From the NCBI GenBank assembly GCA_009760855.2, contig WPIO01000040.1, positions 1,632,501 to 1,695,000 of the forward strand: a DNA stretch of 62,500 bases, read 5' to 3'. Origin of the DNA: Cristatella mucedo. Lineage: Eukaryota > Bryozoa > Phylactolaemata > Cristatellidae. The notes below the pieces were generated by a model. That model was given only the letters and a program-made list of their open reading frames with translations. It was not told where the DNA came from and searched no databases. The translations under genes were made by a program, and so were the position numbers. Below, piece by piece: positions 10,800-23,069 of the stretch. The first letter of the stretch is position 1, and each line of letters opens with the position of its first letter.

Positions 10800-11690
10800 T
10801 TTGTGGTGCCTATTCAACGCATTCTTCAGCATTCTTCCAGCAACTTGGTCTCCTAAGTCCTTATGATTCTTGCATTTGGCCCGAGCTTGAGCTGCTATGC
10901 ATTGGCGGGCAGCAGTCGTGCCGCTCTTGGCCTCGGGCGGTACGATACGAGAGCCGTAGCGCGCTGCCGTTCAGGCCGCCCGTGGCGGCCGCGTCGCTCC
11001 GGCGAATGGACTTCTCTGCGCCTCTGGATACGGATGGACTCGCGTTATCTTTTAATGCACGGGCGCTCATCGCTGTCGCCGCCGGGTTCGGCTTGCTACT
11101 ATCGGCGTACCTGCGCTGGCTGGCGCTGCACCTAAAAAAAAGGCTGCCAGCGCGATAAGTAGGGTCAGTCGTCACCACCGCTATTCGGAGCGCATCGGCT
11201 GCTTGGAGTGGCCCCCCCCCCGAGTTACCGCTACGAGCGCCCTGCGCTCGCGGCCTAGTTCGCCTGTGCGGACGCCGAAGCCGCCAAACCGCAGATCGTA
11301 GCAGGGCCGTGGAGAAGGCGCCTCGCAAGAGCCTGGGCGGGGCTGGCGCACCGAGCGCTTCCGGGGCGCGCACCGAGCGCTGGCCCCTTCTTGGCCGTGC
11401 ACTTCCTGCACCCAGCCCTGCCGGCGGCATTTTGGTAGGTCGTGCGGCGGCGGCGGTGGAACTGGCCGCCGCAGAACAAAAGCTTGCACGTGCAAGGTCG
11501 CTCAAAGAGGCCCGCAATTCTGAGGCGGCCGGGGCCGAGATGAAGCAGCTGATTATCAGCGGCTGCAGCCATTGACACAAATAGTTAGCAGGTGCATCCG
11601 GCTGGTCTTCCTGTGGCTGTTAAGCTGGTTTGTCCATTCGTAATTAGCCTGGTTTTCATTAGAGAATAGCAAGCAATTGGGAGTGGTCAG
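10800..11690. other. GC-rich unique sequence, overlapping frames
   Basis: Open frames of 90-240 codons occur on both strands over the same bases, as expected for CpG-rich sequence poor in stop codons. None shows a family motif. Nothing else recognised. Confidence 0.4.
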
Positions 11691-11858
11691 ACGGAGAGGA
11701 TGAGATAAGCAAGTGAGAGGGCAAGAGGGCAGGTGAGCAGGAGAGAGATAGAATGAGAGACTAGAGAGAGAGAGGGGCAGAGGGAGAGAGAGAGATCGGG
11801 GAGTGAGAGAGGGGAGAGAGAGATGAGGGAGAGAAGCAAAGAGAGACAGAGAGAGAGG

Positions 11859-11915
<57 letters not shown>

Positions 11916-12040
11916 CGAGAGAGAGAGAGAGAGACAGCGAGAGAGACGGGTTGGGAGAGGAGAGAGGGAGAGAGAGAAGGGGAAAAGTGAGGAGAGAGAG
12001 AGTGAGTGAGATGAATGGAGAGAGATAGGGAAACAGAGCG

Positions 12041-12082
<42 letters not shown>

Positions 12083-12147
12083 ACAGAGGCAGAGTGAGAA
12101 AGAGGGAGATGTAGAAAGAGAGCGAGGGTAAGAGAGAAAGAGGGAGA
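11690..12147. repeat. GA-rich imperfect array
   Basis: GAGAGA with frequent GGGA, CAGA and GCGA interruptions, including a pure GA core at about 11,865-11,910. Degenerate and probably old. Confidence 0.9.
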
Positions 12148-12368
12148 CAGTTCTGATTTCAGTTCCGATTCTGCTTCTGTTTCAGCTCTGGCTTCTCAGC
12201 CTTTGGAGTGGCGGCTGCCACTCTGGTCGGCTGTGATTAGAGCTGAAATTTCCCGGCAGCACTTACTCGGTCATGAGCCAAACAGTACCGATCTGCACCC
12301 GACGGAAGAGCAACTGGGACGGGTCAGCAGCCGACGGCTGTGCAGCACTCGACCTCCTGTACTCTCTG

Positions 12369-12371
<3 letters not shown>

Positions 12372-12434
<63 letters not shown>
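12372..12434. repeat. (GT)n microsatellite
   Basis: About 31 GT units, uninterrupted. Z-DNA-capable alternating purine-pyrimidine tract. Confidence 0.95.
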
Positions 12435-12436
<2 letters not shown>

Positions 12437-12703
12437 GAGCAGCCTGTCGCTGGCTGCTCAGCCACCGACTCCACCTCGGGCAGCAGAAGCAGTCCAAGTG
12501 AGTGCTGCTTCCAATGCCACTTCCGGTGTGTAGCTCCGTGGATCCATCCGGTGGCCTGGGCGTGACGTGTGCGTGATTGGCGTGAGTCCTCCAATTGGCC
12601 AATCATGCCTCCGTGCTGTGCACTGCACAGCACAGCACTGCACAGCACACACGAGCGAAAGCGCTTGCAACGAGTCAATTTTGGCCTTGGCGTTTTGTCA
12701 CCT

Positions 12704-12730
12704 CCCCCCCCCCCCCCCCCCCCCCCCCCC
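12704..12730. repeat. Poly-C run of 27
   Basis: Uninterrupted C homopolymer on the + strand. True length is likely uncertain in any short-read assembly. Confidence 0.9.
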
Positions 12731-12796
12731 GCTTTATCTCACGGACAGCAGTGAGGGGGCCAATGGTCATTTATTCCGGTGCCTTAGCTGTGCGTG

Positions 12797-12842
12797 AGAT
12801 CTCCAGATCTCCATCTCCAGATCTCCATATCCAGATCTCCTT
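12797..12842. repeat. Short AGATCTCC tandem repeat
   Basis: CCAGATCTCCAT-type units repeated about four times with small spacing changes. Confidence 0.6.
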
Positions 12843-13499
12843 GACACGAGGCAGCACTGTCAGCACTGTGCACCTGTCAGCATGAGCAGCCGCCTCGGCC
12901 ATAGGCAGCAGCCGGTCGCCAGGTGGCTGCTGCTGCAGTGGCAGGCAGTGCAAAGGCAGGCGAAGGAATCGGCGGAGGCAACAAGCTGTAATTGGCCGGC
13001 AAATCATCACTGCCTCACTGATGATCCTACTTTGTCGAGAGCGATTCGTGCATGCCCGACGTGCCAGAACGTTACAGCAGTGGCAGCTGCTGGCATACGA
13101 GAGGAAGCTGCTGCCTCTGCTGCTGCCCCAATCCGGAAGTCCGATTCCAAAATACCCTTTTGCTAAATGGCCACTTCAACTCCAGAGCCAAGTCAGCCGT
13201 CTTTCATCGATGCGCAATTGCAAAAAGATTTGAGCAGCCTGCTTGGATGTTGGTGCTCCTGAGCTAATTCGATAGGGGTGCTGCAGCGTACCTGCCAGGG
13301 TCACGTGACATTCTGGTGCCGTCCAGTCTCTCCTCCATTGTTGTGGCTCCCTCCCTCCCCCCCCCATTGCACAGGTCTTTACCGCCTGTGCAGCATGCAC
13401 ATCACAGCACTAAGTTCGACAGAGGCCACGCCTTTCAAGCCGTGTCTAGGATTGCCTAGCGGACGGACGGACGTCTGCTGTGTGCTTTTACAGCTTTCA

Positions 13500-13860
13500 G
13501 CTGCTGCAGCACAATCATAGCCACTTCTCACCGACCTGCACTGGCTCCCCCACTGCAGTAACGTGGCAGTCACGTGGTCAGTGCACTGGCTCTCTCATCA
13601 ACTATCCATTTCGACAAGTTGTCGCTCACTTGTATTAGGTCCTTTCCTTTTTCTCTTACTCCAAAACGACGACTTGCGACACCAAAATGCTTCTTTTCGG
13701 ACTTTGAACTCGGGCCTTCACCAGCTTTTCCTGACTCAGCCATTTGGCAGTGTCTCAAAGCAACCTTCGGAGCATCTTTTGGAGACAAGGCGTCCGTTTC
13801 ATGTGCTGCTAAAGCTTGTTGTAACATACACCTTGCTGATGCCGACTGATGACACGACAA
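13500..13860 (+). mobile_element. LINE-I C-terminal coding fragment, broken
   Basis: Translating across frames gives, in the LINE-I order, CHFSPTCTGS (near 13,520; the +1 frame of the usual LLADLHWLPV), a KLSLTCIRSF block (near 13,615) and FGDKASVSCAAKA (near 13,780). The same segments occur in order in the copies at 50,550-50,905 and 53,600-54,000. Small indels scramble the frame, so this is a pseudogene fragment with the 3' tail missing. Confidence 0.55.
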
Positions 13861-13974
13861 CCCCCTCCTCCTGCCACCCCCCCCCCGACCGGACGATGTG
13901 TAAACAAAAGAGGCTAAAACCCGCAGGTTCCTCTCACAGCACATTCACTCTGATAGCATGACTTCTTTGTTGTC

Positions 13975-14085
13975 CTTGGTGTGCTTATGAGTTTTATTTA
14001 TTATATTATTTATATTTTATATATATTTATTACTTTACATTTACATATTCTATATTTATTTGTATGTATTTATTACTCATTTTAG
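13975..14085. repeat. AT-rich stretch (TTTATTTA-like)
   Basis: AT-rich low-complexity sequence downstream of the LINE fragment. No stem-loop tail is visible. Confidence 0.5.
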
Positions 14086-14089
14086 CAAT

Positions 14090-15734
14090 TTGTCAGTGCT
14101 TCCTTTCCAGCGTAGGCAGCATAGGCCTGGAAAGATATTTAGTTCTCTTTGAACTCTAAGCAAATGTCGTAATAGCTGTATTAGCATTATTCGGAGGCAT
14201 GGCTCCAACTGCTTTTGCGGCTGCTAGAGTCACGCCCTCGGGGCCTTTCAAGGCCAAGGTAAAATATTAATCGCCACTTCATGTCACTCTGACCGTGGAG
14301 TCGGCAGCGGCAGTAGCAGCAGCAGCAGCAGCGGCAGCCGCCTTAGCTCTCTCGTGGCTCCCGGAGTTGCAGACCTATAGATTTGAGCTTAATTTTACTG
14401 ACAGCTCTCGGTGGCTGCTGCATCTGCCCTTGTGCCGCCGACCTTGACCTTCCCTTGTGCCGAGCCGATTTGGGTCGATTCCTTTCCAGCCAAGCGTCTT
14501 ACCCTCTTATTTCTTTGACTGTCGCCTCGATGCACACACTAACCTCGTGACCTTGCGGTGGCCTCTCAGACGTCGCTCCGGAGTCGTCGAACGTCGGGGG
14601 GGGGGGGGAGGGGGCAGGCGTACGACGATGCCGGCGAAGCCTCTCCTTTTTTCCAGCCGGGCTTCCTCCCTCCCCCTCCTCGTTTTGAAGATTCTACTGC
14701 AGCCGGGCTTCGGGCAACGTCGAGTGCCTCAGCTCGAATGCAGCGGCTCTAATTATTGGTTGATCTCGAGCTCAGCAGTCTCGCGTGCCGACGATTGGGG
14801 TGGGGGCGGCTCCTCCTCCGAGCAGCAGCTTCCGGCGGCGTCCGGTGGCTGCAACTGCTGGTCCGTCGGATGCCGAGTCTGGCTGGTCGATACGCAGCCG
14901 GTTGGCAAGGCCGAGTGGCAACCTTGGCCTCCTTGCTAGCCAACGCTTAACAGCCGGCGTCGTCGGGTGGGCTGCAGCTGTCGGACATGCCTCGCTTAGG
15001 GCTCGGCTAGTCGGGAGCCAGAGATTTCGGCAGAAGTCATTGCGGATGCCCGGTCGGAGAGGATCTCGGAAGTAGCGCTCCGGGGGGGGGGGGCCCCCCA
15101 GATCCTGCCTGCTGGCTGATCAGTACGGCTGCAGGTGGCTGCAGCGTCCGAGTTGATCATTTGCATCCCTTTCGCCCTCTGGAGCCTTTCGTCCTCCACT
15201 GCCACCGCTGCTAGCTGTGAGGAGTAACAGATGACGACACCGTAGACGAGACAGCGCAATATGAGGGCCAAGCCAGGAAGCCGCAGCCACCGACCGGTAG
15301 CCGAGGCTCGCCCCGCGATGCGAACCGTTGTTTGGGGGGTGGGGTGGGGGGGCAGCTGGCTGATTCGCTGTTCGCTAGAGGCCTCGTCGAAAGGCCTCAC
15401 GCAGACTGCCGCAATACCCGACCCATCCGGTCGGCCTCGGCTCATAGGCATTTCTAGCATCGGTAACGTCTTTGGGCGCATCTTCCTCGACTTTTTGCGT
15501 GGCTCGAAATTGCAGCAGCCACCTGTGCGCGAGGCGGCACCAGTCCCACTGCCGACCGTTGCAGCCAGCCGTCACAGCCGGTTTTTATGGCTTGCGAACG
15601 CTTCCCGACGACCGTGATGCACATCATTTCAGCCCTGATGGATGCTCACAAGGAGCGGCAGCTTTGTCAAGCTCGGCTGGCTATCTATCTGCGAGCATCT
15701 AATTCGAGCATTGGCAGCCTGCCGAGCGAGCTAG

Positions 15735-15735
<1 letters not shown>
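14090..15735. other. GC-rich unique sequence
   Basis: Holds a CAG-rich patch near 14,300-14,340, a G13 run near 14,597 and a G12C6 tract near 15,081-15,098. Overlapping open frames on both strands have no family signature. No gene recognised. Confidence 0.4.

Positions 15736-15825
<90 letters not shown>
15736..15825. repeat. (CT)n array
   Basis: CT dinucleotides with a few CTAT and CACT changes at the right end. Confidence 0.95.
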
Positions 15826-16532
15826 GAAGTGAGCAGACCCACAAGCGGCAGCCAGCCTCTGCCGACCGCGCTGCCAGCTGGCAGCGAGCCCGCAGCAGCG
15901 CCGCCCGCTCAGCGATTGCGGCCCCTGATAAGACGGATCCTCTAGCAGCGTAACTTGAAGTGGCCACAAAAGAAGAGACTGGGCGGCGGCAGCAGCAACA
16001 GACGATGACTGCGAGGAGCAGCTCACAGCTTCGCTGGCTGTGCACACACATCGCTGGCTCTATGCCAGCCACCCGGCCGCCAGCCATCCCCATTGCTGCC
16101 GTGGGGATGGCGGCCAGGAAATGGCGGAATAATTCCTCAGAGTAGTGCCCCGACCTGCGGATCTGCGCTCAGGGACCGAGCAAGCTCGCTGGTAGGGCGG
16201 CGCCCTGCTTCTCCTCGCAGAAGTCAGAGGTCACAGCAGGCATCCAGAGCGACTGAGACTGAGCTCGTGTGTATGCAAGCTCGAGCACTCTCAGTCGTCG
16301 AGTGGGTTCGGCGATGCTCGGAGTCGCTTGCCGCTAGAGCAGCTCAGGCGGTAGAGTGACACCAAGCTGAGGGAAGCTGCTGCAGCAGCAGCAGCTGCAG
16401 CTGCCCTCAGCTCGATGACCCTGCCTCTAGCTCGGTGACCCTACAGCTAGCCCACCGTCGGTCGATGTGGCCTCAGGCATCCCCCCTGGCAGCTGTGGGG
16501 TCGTCACTTTGGCTCACAGGCCACTCGGGGCA

Positions 16533-16567
16533 GCTCTCTCTCTCTCTCCCCCCCTCTCTCTCTCTCC

Positions 16568-16655
<88 letters not shown>
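16533..16655. repeat. (CT)n array
   Basis: CT dinucleotides with CCC interruptions in the left third. Confidence 0.95.
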
Positions 16656-16657
<2 letters not shown>

Positions 16658-16659
16658 AG

Positions 16660-18196
16660 AAAGCCACGAAACGAAACGCCTTCGTTTGCAGCATCTCCCC
16701 AGCAGAGCAAAAGCAGCAGTAATTTATTTTCGCCGGCTCAGACATGCTTGGCCACTTCTCCTCCCGTGATCTGTCGCGAGACGCAAGTCCTGATCGTGTC
16801 AAAAACAAGCCCGTATGGGCACGGGGCAGCGGCGGCTTCGAGAAATCGCTGCCTGTAATCTCCTGCCCTCACCAGCCTGTTCTAGCATGGCATAGGCAAG
16901 TTGGGCTTACAGGTTGTACAGTGAGTGGTTATTACATCCGGCGGCATCCGGGCTTTCCGGCCACGAACCGCCGGCGGCTGACTATGCTGCTGTGCTTCAG
17001 CAAGAAAAATATCAAAAAGCTGCAGCCACTGTGGCCAGCACTGTTACCTGAGCCGCACACGACAGTGTGGGTGTCTCGCATGTGGCACGCGACCGACGCC
17101 GTGAAGAAAGGAAGGCGCAGTGCTCGTGAGCAGTGCCAGCGCCAGCACGTGCGCCGAATGTTTTCCTCATTCCTCGCAGCTGAGCGTCCTGCCCGTCCAA
17201 CCTTTCTGAACACCGCTTCTGGACCAGTTGCTAGCCGGCAAGTTACTCTCCCAAGATGGCTGCCCAGCGGGCTGCCGAGACTGGCCGGTCGTTCGCTAGC
17301 ATCTAGCCAGCCGACCTTCACTTCCCAATCTTCACTTTCATCTCTGGAAAAAATTTTTTTCTTGCTTCCCTTTGTTTTTTTCCACCTCTGAGCGTCACCA
17401 AGTCCTTCCTTTCTTGCTGCATCCGGAAGCATCCAGCAACACATTGCCGCTCTGCGAGCACCTCATTGGCCAGCTGGCCTCCTTCGGCCTGATTCAGCTG
17501 CTGCTGCCGCCGCCGCCGGCCGCGAGCAGTACCCAGCTCTAGGCGTGCGCGCTCGTTCACTTCCAGAGGCGCCGGTCCATTCGACGAGTGTTGATACAAG
17601 CCGCGGCTTCGCACTGCTTCGCTCTCCTCTGCCGAGCGGCAGACATTCGTAATCTCTTGTTCATATTCGGCGAGTTGACTCTGCGGCGTCGGTCGGTCCG
17701 TCCGTCCGTACACAGCATGCCGTCGCGGCGTCGGGCGGCAGCTTCGCATCAGCACTTGTTATGCACCCGGCGACGTTGGCTACCAGGGGTCGAGGTCGAG
17801 GGCTCAGGTGCCGCCGAGGTAGGGCATTGCCAGCCTCGCAAGTTCACGCGAGCAGCAGCGCAGATGGCAGCAGGAACTCTGGCGGGCTGCAGCTTCCGTG
17901 GCATACTGGCGACTGCTGCGTGCTGTCGCCAGCTCGGCCGGCCACGTGGCAGCAGAGGCGGCGCCTGTTCTCTCAGACACCCTCTAATGCTACATGGCGC
18001 GCCTCCCTCCAGCGAGCCCAATCCGCGCTGCCGCTGCTGCCTCTGCTGGTCAACATCCGAGGCCTCTCTCCTGTGCACAGGACCAGCAAGGCAGAGTGAA
18101 AGCCGGCAGCCACGAAGCCCTTTCTGGCGTACCACTCAGCCGGAAGTACGAGCTCCGGTGCACCGGAGGCTGAGCTCAGCCATGCTGCAAGCAATC
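16660..18196. other. Unique sequence, no gene recognised
   Basis: One 215-codon frame runs at 16,744-17,391 on the + strand. It has no recognisable domain and is crossed by an equally open frame on the minus strand, so I do not call it. The CAGC/CCGGC-rich composition resembles the surrounding non-coding DNA. Confidence 0.35.
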
Positions 18197-18206
18197 ATCA
18201 CCCGGT

Positions 18207-18537
18207 GTCCGGATGCAGCTTCTGCGACCGGATGCAGCTTCTGCGACCGGATGCAGCTTCTGCGACCGGATGCAGCTTCTGCGACCGGATGCAGCTTCTG
18301 CGACCGGATGCAGCTTCTGCGACCGGATGCAGCTTCTGCGACCGGATGCAGCTTCTGCGACCGGATGCACCTTCTGCGACCGGATGCACCTTCTGCGACC
18401 GGATGCAGCTTCTGCGACCGGATGCACCTTCTGCGACCGGATGCAGCTTCTGCGACCGGATGCAGCTTCTGCGACCGGATGCAGCTTCTGCGACCGGATG
18501 CAGCTTCTGCGACCGGATGCAGCTTCTGCGACCGGAT
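18207..18537. repeat. 19-bp minisatellite, about 17 copies
   Basis: Head-to-tail copies of CCGGATGCAGCTTCTGCGA, nearly identical. Three units carry CACC in place of CAGC, clustered in the middle of the array. Because 19 is not a multiple of three, one frame passes through all three phases and gives a 19-residue peptide repeat with no stop. That peptide is a consequence of the array. No spacers exist, so it is not a CRISPR array. Confidence 0.95.
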
Positions 18538-18540
18538 GAG

Positions 18541-19090
18541 GTTTCGGAGGTCGCTGAGCCCGAAAAGGCTATTCTTACAGCTCGCTGACCTTGTACAGAA
18601 GCTGCCTGCTGACCTTGGCAGGCGAGCTAAAAGCTGCCGAAGCCACTGTGCCATATCCGGTCCGTGTCATATCCGACCTGTGTCACATCCGGTCTGTGCG
18701 GCTCTCGTCAACTTCAGCTTGTCGGTGGTCGGCATTCTGTGCGAGCAGGCCGGACAGGATTGCTGGTGCAGGTCTTCTGCTTGGTTACTGGGCGGCGCAT
18801 CGACGTGATCAGAAACTTCCAAAATCGTGCACGGCAGTCAGGGCTGGCGGCTGCGTGTAATTCGTGCAGCCTCACAGCATCACATACTCAGCTCTGCGAG
18901 GCTTCAGCGGAGCGGACCTCGATAGGTGGCCACCGAAGGCGAACTAGACTATGTCACCACGCTGGCTCCCACGACGCAATAGCTCTGCCGGCTCCGCCTC
19001 CAACGACGCAATAGCCGACGATGACTAGGTGGACAAAGGTTGAGTGGGAGCCGAGTAGTAGACAGGTGAAATTGGGTGCAGGTGCTCGTT
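18541..19090. other. Unique sequence, nothing recognised
   Basis: A short CATATCCGG/CACATCCGG repetition occurs near 18,652-18,695. No gene or element otherwise. Confidence 0.4.
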
Positions 19091-19092
<2 letters not shown>

Positions 19093-19171
<79 letters not shown>

Positions 19172-19182
19172 CCTCCCTCTCT

Positions 19183-19228
<46 letters not shown>

Positions 19229-19284
19229 ATCTTTCTATATCTGTCTCTCTCTCCCTCTCTCTCTCCCTCTCTCTGTCTGTCTCT
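19093..19284. repeat. (CT)n array
   Basis: CT dinucleotides with CCCT interruptions in the middle and CTAT/GTCT variants at the right. Confidence 0.95.
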
Positions 19285-19656
19285 AGCTCTTCTTCCGGTC
19301 AATGTCTCTAGAGAACTACAAAAGAGCATGAAGCCTCCCGTCTTCCAGTTTAGACCATGTCAACCTTCAGACGGATATTCAGCAGCAGCAACTTGCAGCA
19401 GCAGCAGCTTGCATCAGGCCGGCCGAGGATGGCTGCAGGGGTAGTCCCACTTGAGCCTGCTATAGTATTCTGTGGCAGGCAGTTGACAAGACACTTGCAC
19501 TCGGTAAGCTTTGCCCTCCTGGCAGGCCTGTCAGATGACAATTAACTCGTCGTCTTGCACGAGCAAGGCAAACGAAAACGGCATTCAAGCTTGTGTATTG
19601 ATTTCCGCAGTGCTTGTTTACCCCTAAGGGCCAGCTAGCTCTCCCGATCAACCCTC

Positions 19657-19719
19657 CTCTCTGTCTCTCTCTCTGTCTCTCTCTCTCTGTCTCTCTCTCT
19701 GTCTCTGTCTCTCTCTCTG

Positions 19720-19782
<63 letters not shown>
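19657..19782. repeat. CTCTGT to (CT)n array
   Basis: Left half CTCTCTGT-type, right half pure CT. Confidence 0.93.
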
Positions 19783-19786
<4 letters not shown>

Positions 19787-20697
19787 TCACCCTTCTAGCA
19801 TTTACATGGCCTCTCTCCATTTTTTTGCTCCTGCATCTTCCCTTACCTTTCCTGACGATCTGAGTCGCAATCGTGAGCGTTCGAAACACCGTGAGCTTTA
19901 GCTTTTGCTCCGCTTCCGCCTTCCTTCCCGCCCTCATCTCATCATGCTGCATTGCATAAGCCCATAGCTGACTCGGCGGGAACCCACCCAGCCCCCTCAG
20001 GGCAAGTAGCACAACAACTGCCAACCGAGCTGACAGCAGCAGCCGCCGCTGGCCTCAGCCCGAAGTGGATGCTCTCTCTCTCTCTCTCTTTTACTCTCAT
20101 TCAGGCTAGCGACTCATTCAATGCAGCCCCCACCTGCAGCCCTCTAGCTCTCCTCTTTCAGATGGTGTCAAATTAAAAATGGCTTTCGGCAAGTGCCCTT
20201 CATGAATGGGGCCATGAGAAATGCTCTGCTACTGTGAGATCTCAGCGGTTTCGTTTGGCTGACAGTAGCAGCTGGCCGGCGAGTGGTAAACGGTGGCAGC
20301 TGCAACCGAAGCTGCAGCTGCCGAAGCTGCAGCCGACTGCAGCAGAATGCTGGCTGCTGTGGCAGGATGCCTTTGGTGCTGCTTGTTGGCTTCGTCGCAA
20401 GCCTCCTCTGCGGTTTGGTTAGCAATCATGGTTGGCCCTCAAATGGTCTTCAAGTTAAGCCATTTAGCCAAGCACCTCACCACAGCAAAATAGCCAGGAG
20501 CCGCCACAGTGAAGATGGGCTCTTCTTCCGGCAGCTGCAAGCGATCGGCTCTCTTTCTTACTATGACCTTTAAGAGAGCTCACTAAAAGGCCGTCGAAGC
20601 GTTCCTTCTCGGCCTGCTGCAGCTGTTTACGCTAGCTTCTCTGCCCCTTCTCTAACCTGAAGCATCGATCTCGGGTTCTCTCTTAGAGAGACTCGCC

Positions 20698-20744
20698 AGA
20701 GCTCTCTCCTCTCCTCCGAGCAACGGAGGAGAGGAGAGAGCTCT
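20698..20744. repeat. Perfect hairpin, 21-bp arms, 5-nt loop
   Basis: Arm 20,698-20,718 (AGAGCTCTCTCC...) is followed by AGCAA and then its exact reverse complement to 20,744. Pairing breaks at once outside the arms. No transposon hallmarks. Confidence 0.9.
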
Positions 20745-20749
20745 CCCGG

Positions 20750-21270
20750 CGGAAGCAGCAGATTTCCGGCTCATCTACTTCCGCAAGGCAAAGACTCCGG
20801 GCTGGCAGTAATGTATTCATTTCGCAGCTGACAGCGAGCAGAGCAAAAAGTGCGGTTGGACAGAGTGAGCGCTGCACTGCGGTGCAGCAGCCGAAGCAGG
20901 GGTGGGGGCGATGCTGCCACAGCATTACAAAATGGACATGGGCATTACGAAACGCCTCTCTCTGGATTCAATGCAGGCTCGTCGCTCGTACTCAAGATGT
21001 GGCGAATCGTACTCGAGCCGAATCTTGGCCCTCGCGAGTTGAAATTCCGTCGCATCCGGAGCGCACATCCTCAGATGCAGCAGCAGTGAGCTCTTTTAGA
21101 CCGTGCCTGCAGCCTTCGGGGTGCAAAGGGTGGGGCTCGGTGGCTGCAGAAGACCTTCAGACGGGACGCTCGAAGGGCTGCAGTGCTGCAAGGCCCCAAC
21201 CGCGGCAGAGACAACTGTAGAGACGACCACCGTAGAGACAACGAGAGGAAAAACTTCCTCGCGAGCAAGC
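20750..21270. other. Unique sequence, nothing recognised
   Basis: No coding motif, retroelement or RNA gene found. Confidence 0.4.
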
Positions 21271-21271
21271 T

Positions 21272-21280
21272 CGCGCGCGC

Positions 21281-21349
<69 letters not shown>
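21272..21349. repeat. (CG)n then (GT)n tract
   Basis: A short CGCG run leads into about 32 GT units. The whole tract alternates purine and pyrimidine. Confidence 0.93.
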
Positions 21350-21351
<2 letters not shown>

Positions 21352-22334
21352 CTGCTGTCGGCCATCGCTATCGATGATCGATTCTGCATGTCGACCGATG
21401 CACGGACCGACCGACGGAAAGACGGCCATCGGCCATCGCCGGGAGCTCTGGGACGTCCTGTACGTTCACCTGCTCCACGGTCGCTCCGTCGGCACGCCCT
21501 TGCCATTGTTCGTCGCATGTAGTTTTAATGAGCACGAAATGCCACGAAGCGCTTGAGGTCTGCTCTGTCTGTCGCGATTGAAGGTCAGCCGGCATAGGCT
21601 CCCGTAGAAGTAATTCGGCTGACCTCGCTACAACCTGAGGTGCAAGCTAATTTTTTTAAGTCGTTGCTACCCGGTCAAGACTCAAACTTGCCCTCAATCT
21701 CGGCCGACATGCCGAGAATGAGCAGCACCGAAGAAATCTCACCGTGCATCGGAGCCTTGATCCTACTCAGAGCATCCAATAATTGCACAAGCGAGGAATC
21801 GCTCGATTATACTCGGACTCGGAAGTACAGAATAGGCGTGCACGGAGGCCACTCGGAGCAAGAAAAAGACGAATGTGACGCCAGAGAACGGACGATGCAG
21901 ATCATTGGCTGATCGCTGTGCTGCCGACCTCAATGACGCAAGTCCCTCCGAGAAACCGGCGTCGAGAGGCCGGCTCAATGCGCCTCACCCTGCATAAATT
22001 AAAGGCGACGGCAGCCATGACAGGGTGACGGCTACGCCAGCGATTGCAGCCAATCTCGCCGAGATACAATTTGCAAAGCTAGAACTGTGGTGTCGTTGTC
22101 CGACGTAAGAGAGAAAGAATTCGCTACGGCAGGCTAGCCCTAGGCGGCCCCGAAAGGCACCGAGTCATTGCACGTACATCCATCCACATGGCGAGCGGTA
22201 GCAGCCAGCCAGCGAGATGGCAGCTGTTGCCGACGACGAAAGGGGCCGTCATCATTTGCCCTTTGCCCTCGGGCAGGCGCTCGGCTGCTTCAGATGAAAG
22301 GCAGCTGCTGCTGCTCAGACAGCAGGAACTCTAA

Positions 22335-22560
22335 GCGATACAAAGACCCAATTGATAGGTTCGATCGAACCGGTAATCGATCCGGAAGTCGATCGATCCG
22401 GCAATCGATCCCACAATCTCACAACCGATCCCGATATCTATCATGTCGATCCTGTAATGGGTGTATCGATTGATCGATACACCCATTATCGATCGCTCGA
22501 TCGATATCGATAGCTATCGACTGATCGATCGATCATACGATAGCTTGGAAAGAGACGCCA
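22335..22560. repeat. ATCGAT/GATC-rich cluster with hairpin
   Basis: More than a dozen ATCGAT, CGATC or TCGATC motifs occur in about 220 bp at irregular spacing. Inside it, 22,455-22,488 is a perfect hairpin with 16-bp arms and a 2-nt loop. The unit is not a clean tandem repeat. Confidence 0.75.
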
Positions 22561-22740
22561 ATCGATGCTCGAGCGAAGGGGAGTGGGAGGGGCAGGTCTG
22601 TGCATTCGCTCACGGTGTCGACGACTCACACAGGTCGATGAATGCATGGCCCGAAGCTTCGACCGTAGCATCGATTCAGATCGCCCAAGGCCAATGACGA
22701 TGTCAGAGCTATGATCTTCACTATGAAAAGAGCAGGCACG

Positions 22741-22742
<2 letters not shown>

Positions 22743-22795
<53 letters not shown>
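22743..22795. repeat. (AC)n microsatellite
   Basis: About 26 CA units, followed by degenerate GAGCACAC-type repeats to about 22,860. Confidence 0.93.
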
Positions 22796-22798
<3 letters not shown>

Positions 22799-22925
22799 CA
22801 TGAGCTCGCACATAAGCACGAAAGAACACAGGCACACACGAGCACACGCACGAGCACAGACGGCAAAAATAGTCGGTAAATTGCCTTACAAAGTATGCTG
22901 TTAAGATAGAGATATTGGGCTGGTT

Positions 22926-23062
22926 TAGCCCAGTGCTTATGGTGCTAACCCCGGCCAAGGTCTAGCCGAGGTCGTGGGTTCGAGCTTCGCGGCATAAAAA
23001 GAACGCCTGAACAGAGACTAAGCTCTCTTGGGGCGCTGTACAAATGAACAATATTTATATGA
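22926..23062 (+). mobile_element. SINE-B copy
   Basis: tRNA-like head with the B-box-like GGTTCGAGCTT at 22,977-22,987, preceded by the CCGAGGTCGTG typical of this family. The body carries ACGCCTGAACAGAGACT, then CTCTCTTGGGGCGCTGTACAAATG. That last part forms the stem-loop it shares with the LINE-I 3' end. A short ATTTATATG tail follows. No clear target duplication. Confidence 0.75.
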
Positions 23063-23069
23063 TTGATGT

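Noticed and set aside
10861-11580. 239-codon minus-strand frame
   Set aside because: Overlaps open frames in several phases in GC-rich sequence; no motif.
12590-12655. GCACTGCACAGCACAGCACT-type palindrome as a regulatory dyad
   Set aside because: Short, imperfect, explained by CAGCAC tandem repetition.
16744-17391. 215-codon frame as a gene
   Set aside because: No recognisable domain, a competing minus-strand frame over the same bases, and no splice or promoter context.
18207-18537. CRISPR-like array
   Set aside because: Repeats are contiguous without spacers, and the genome is eukaryotic.
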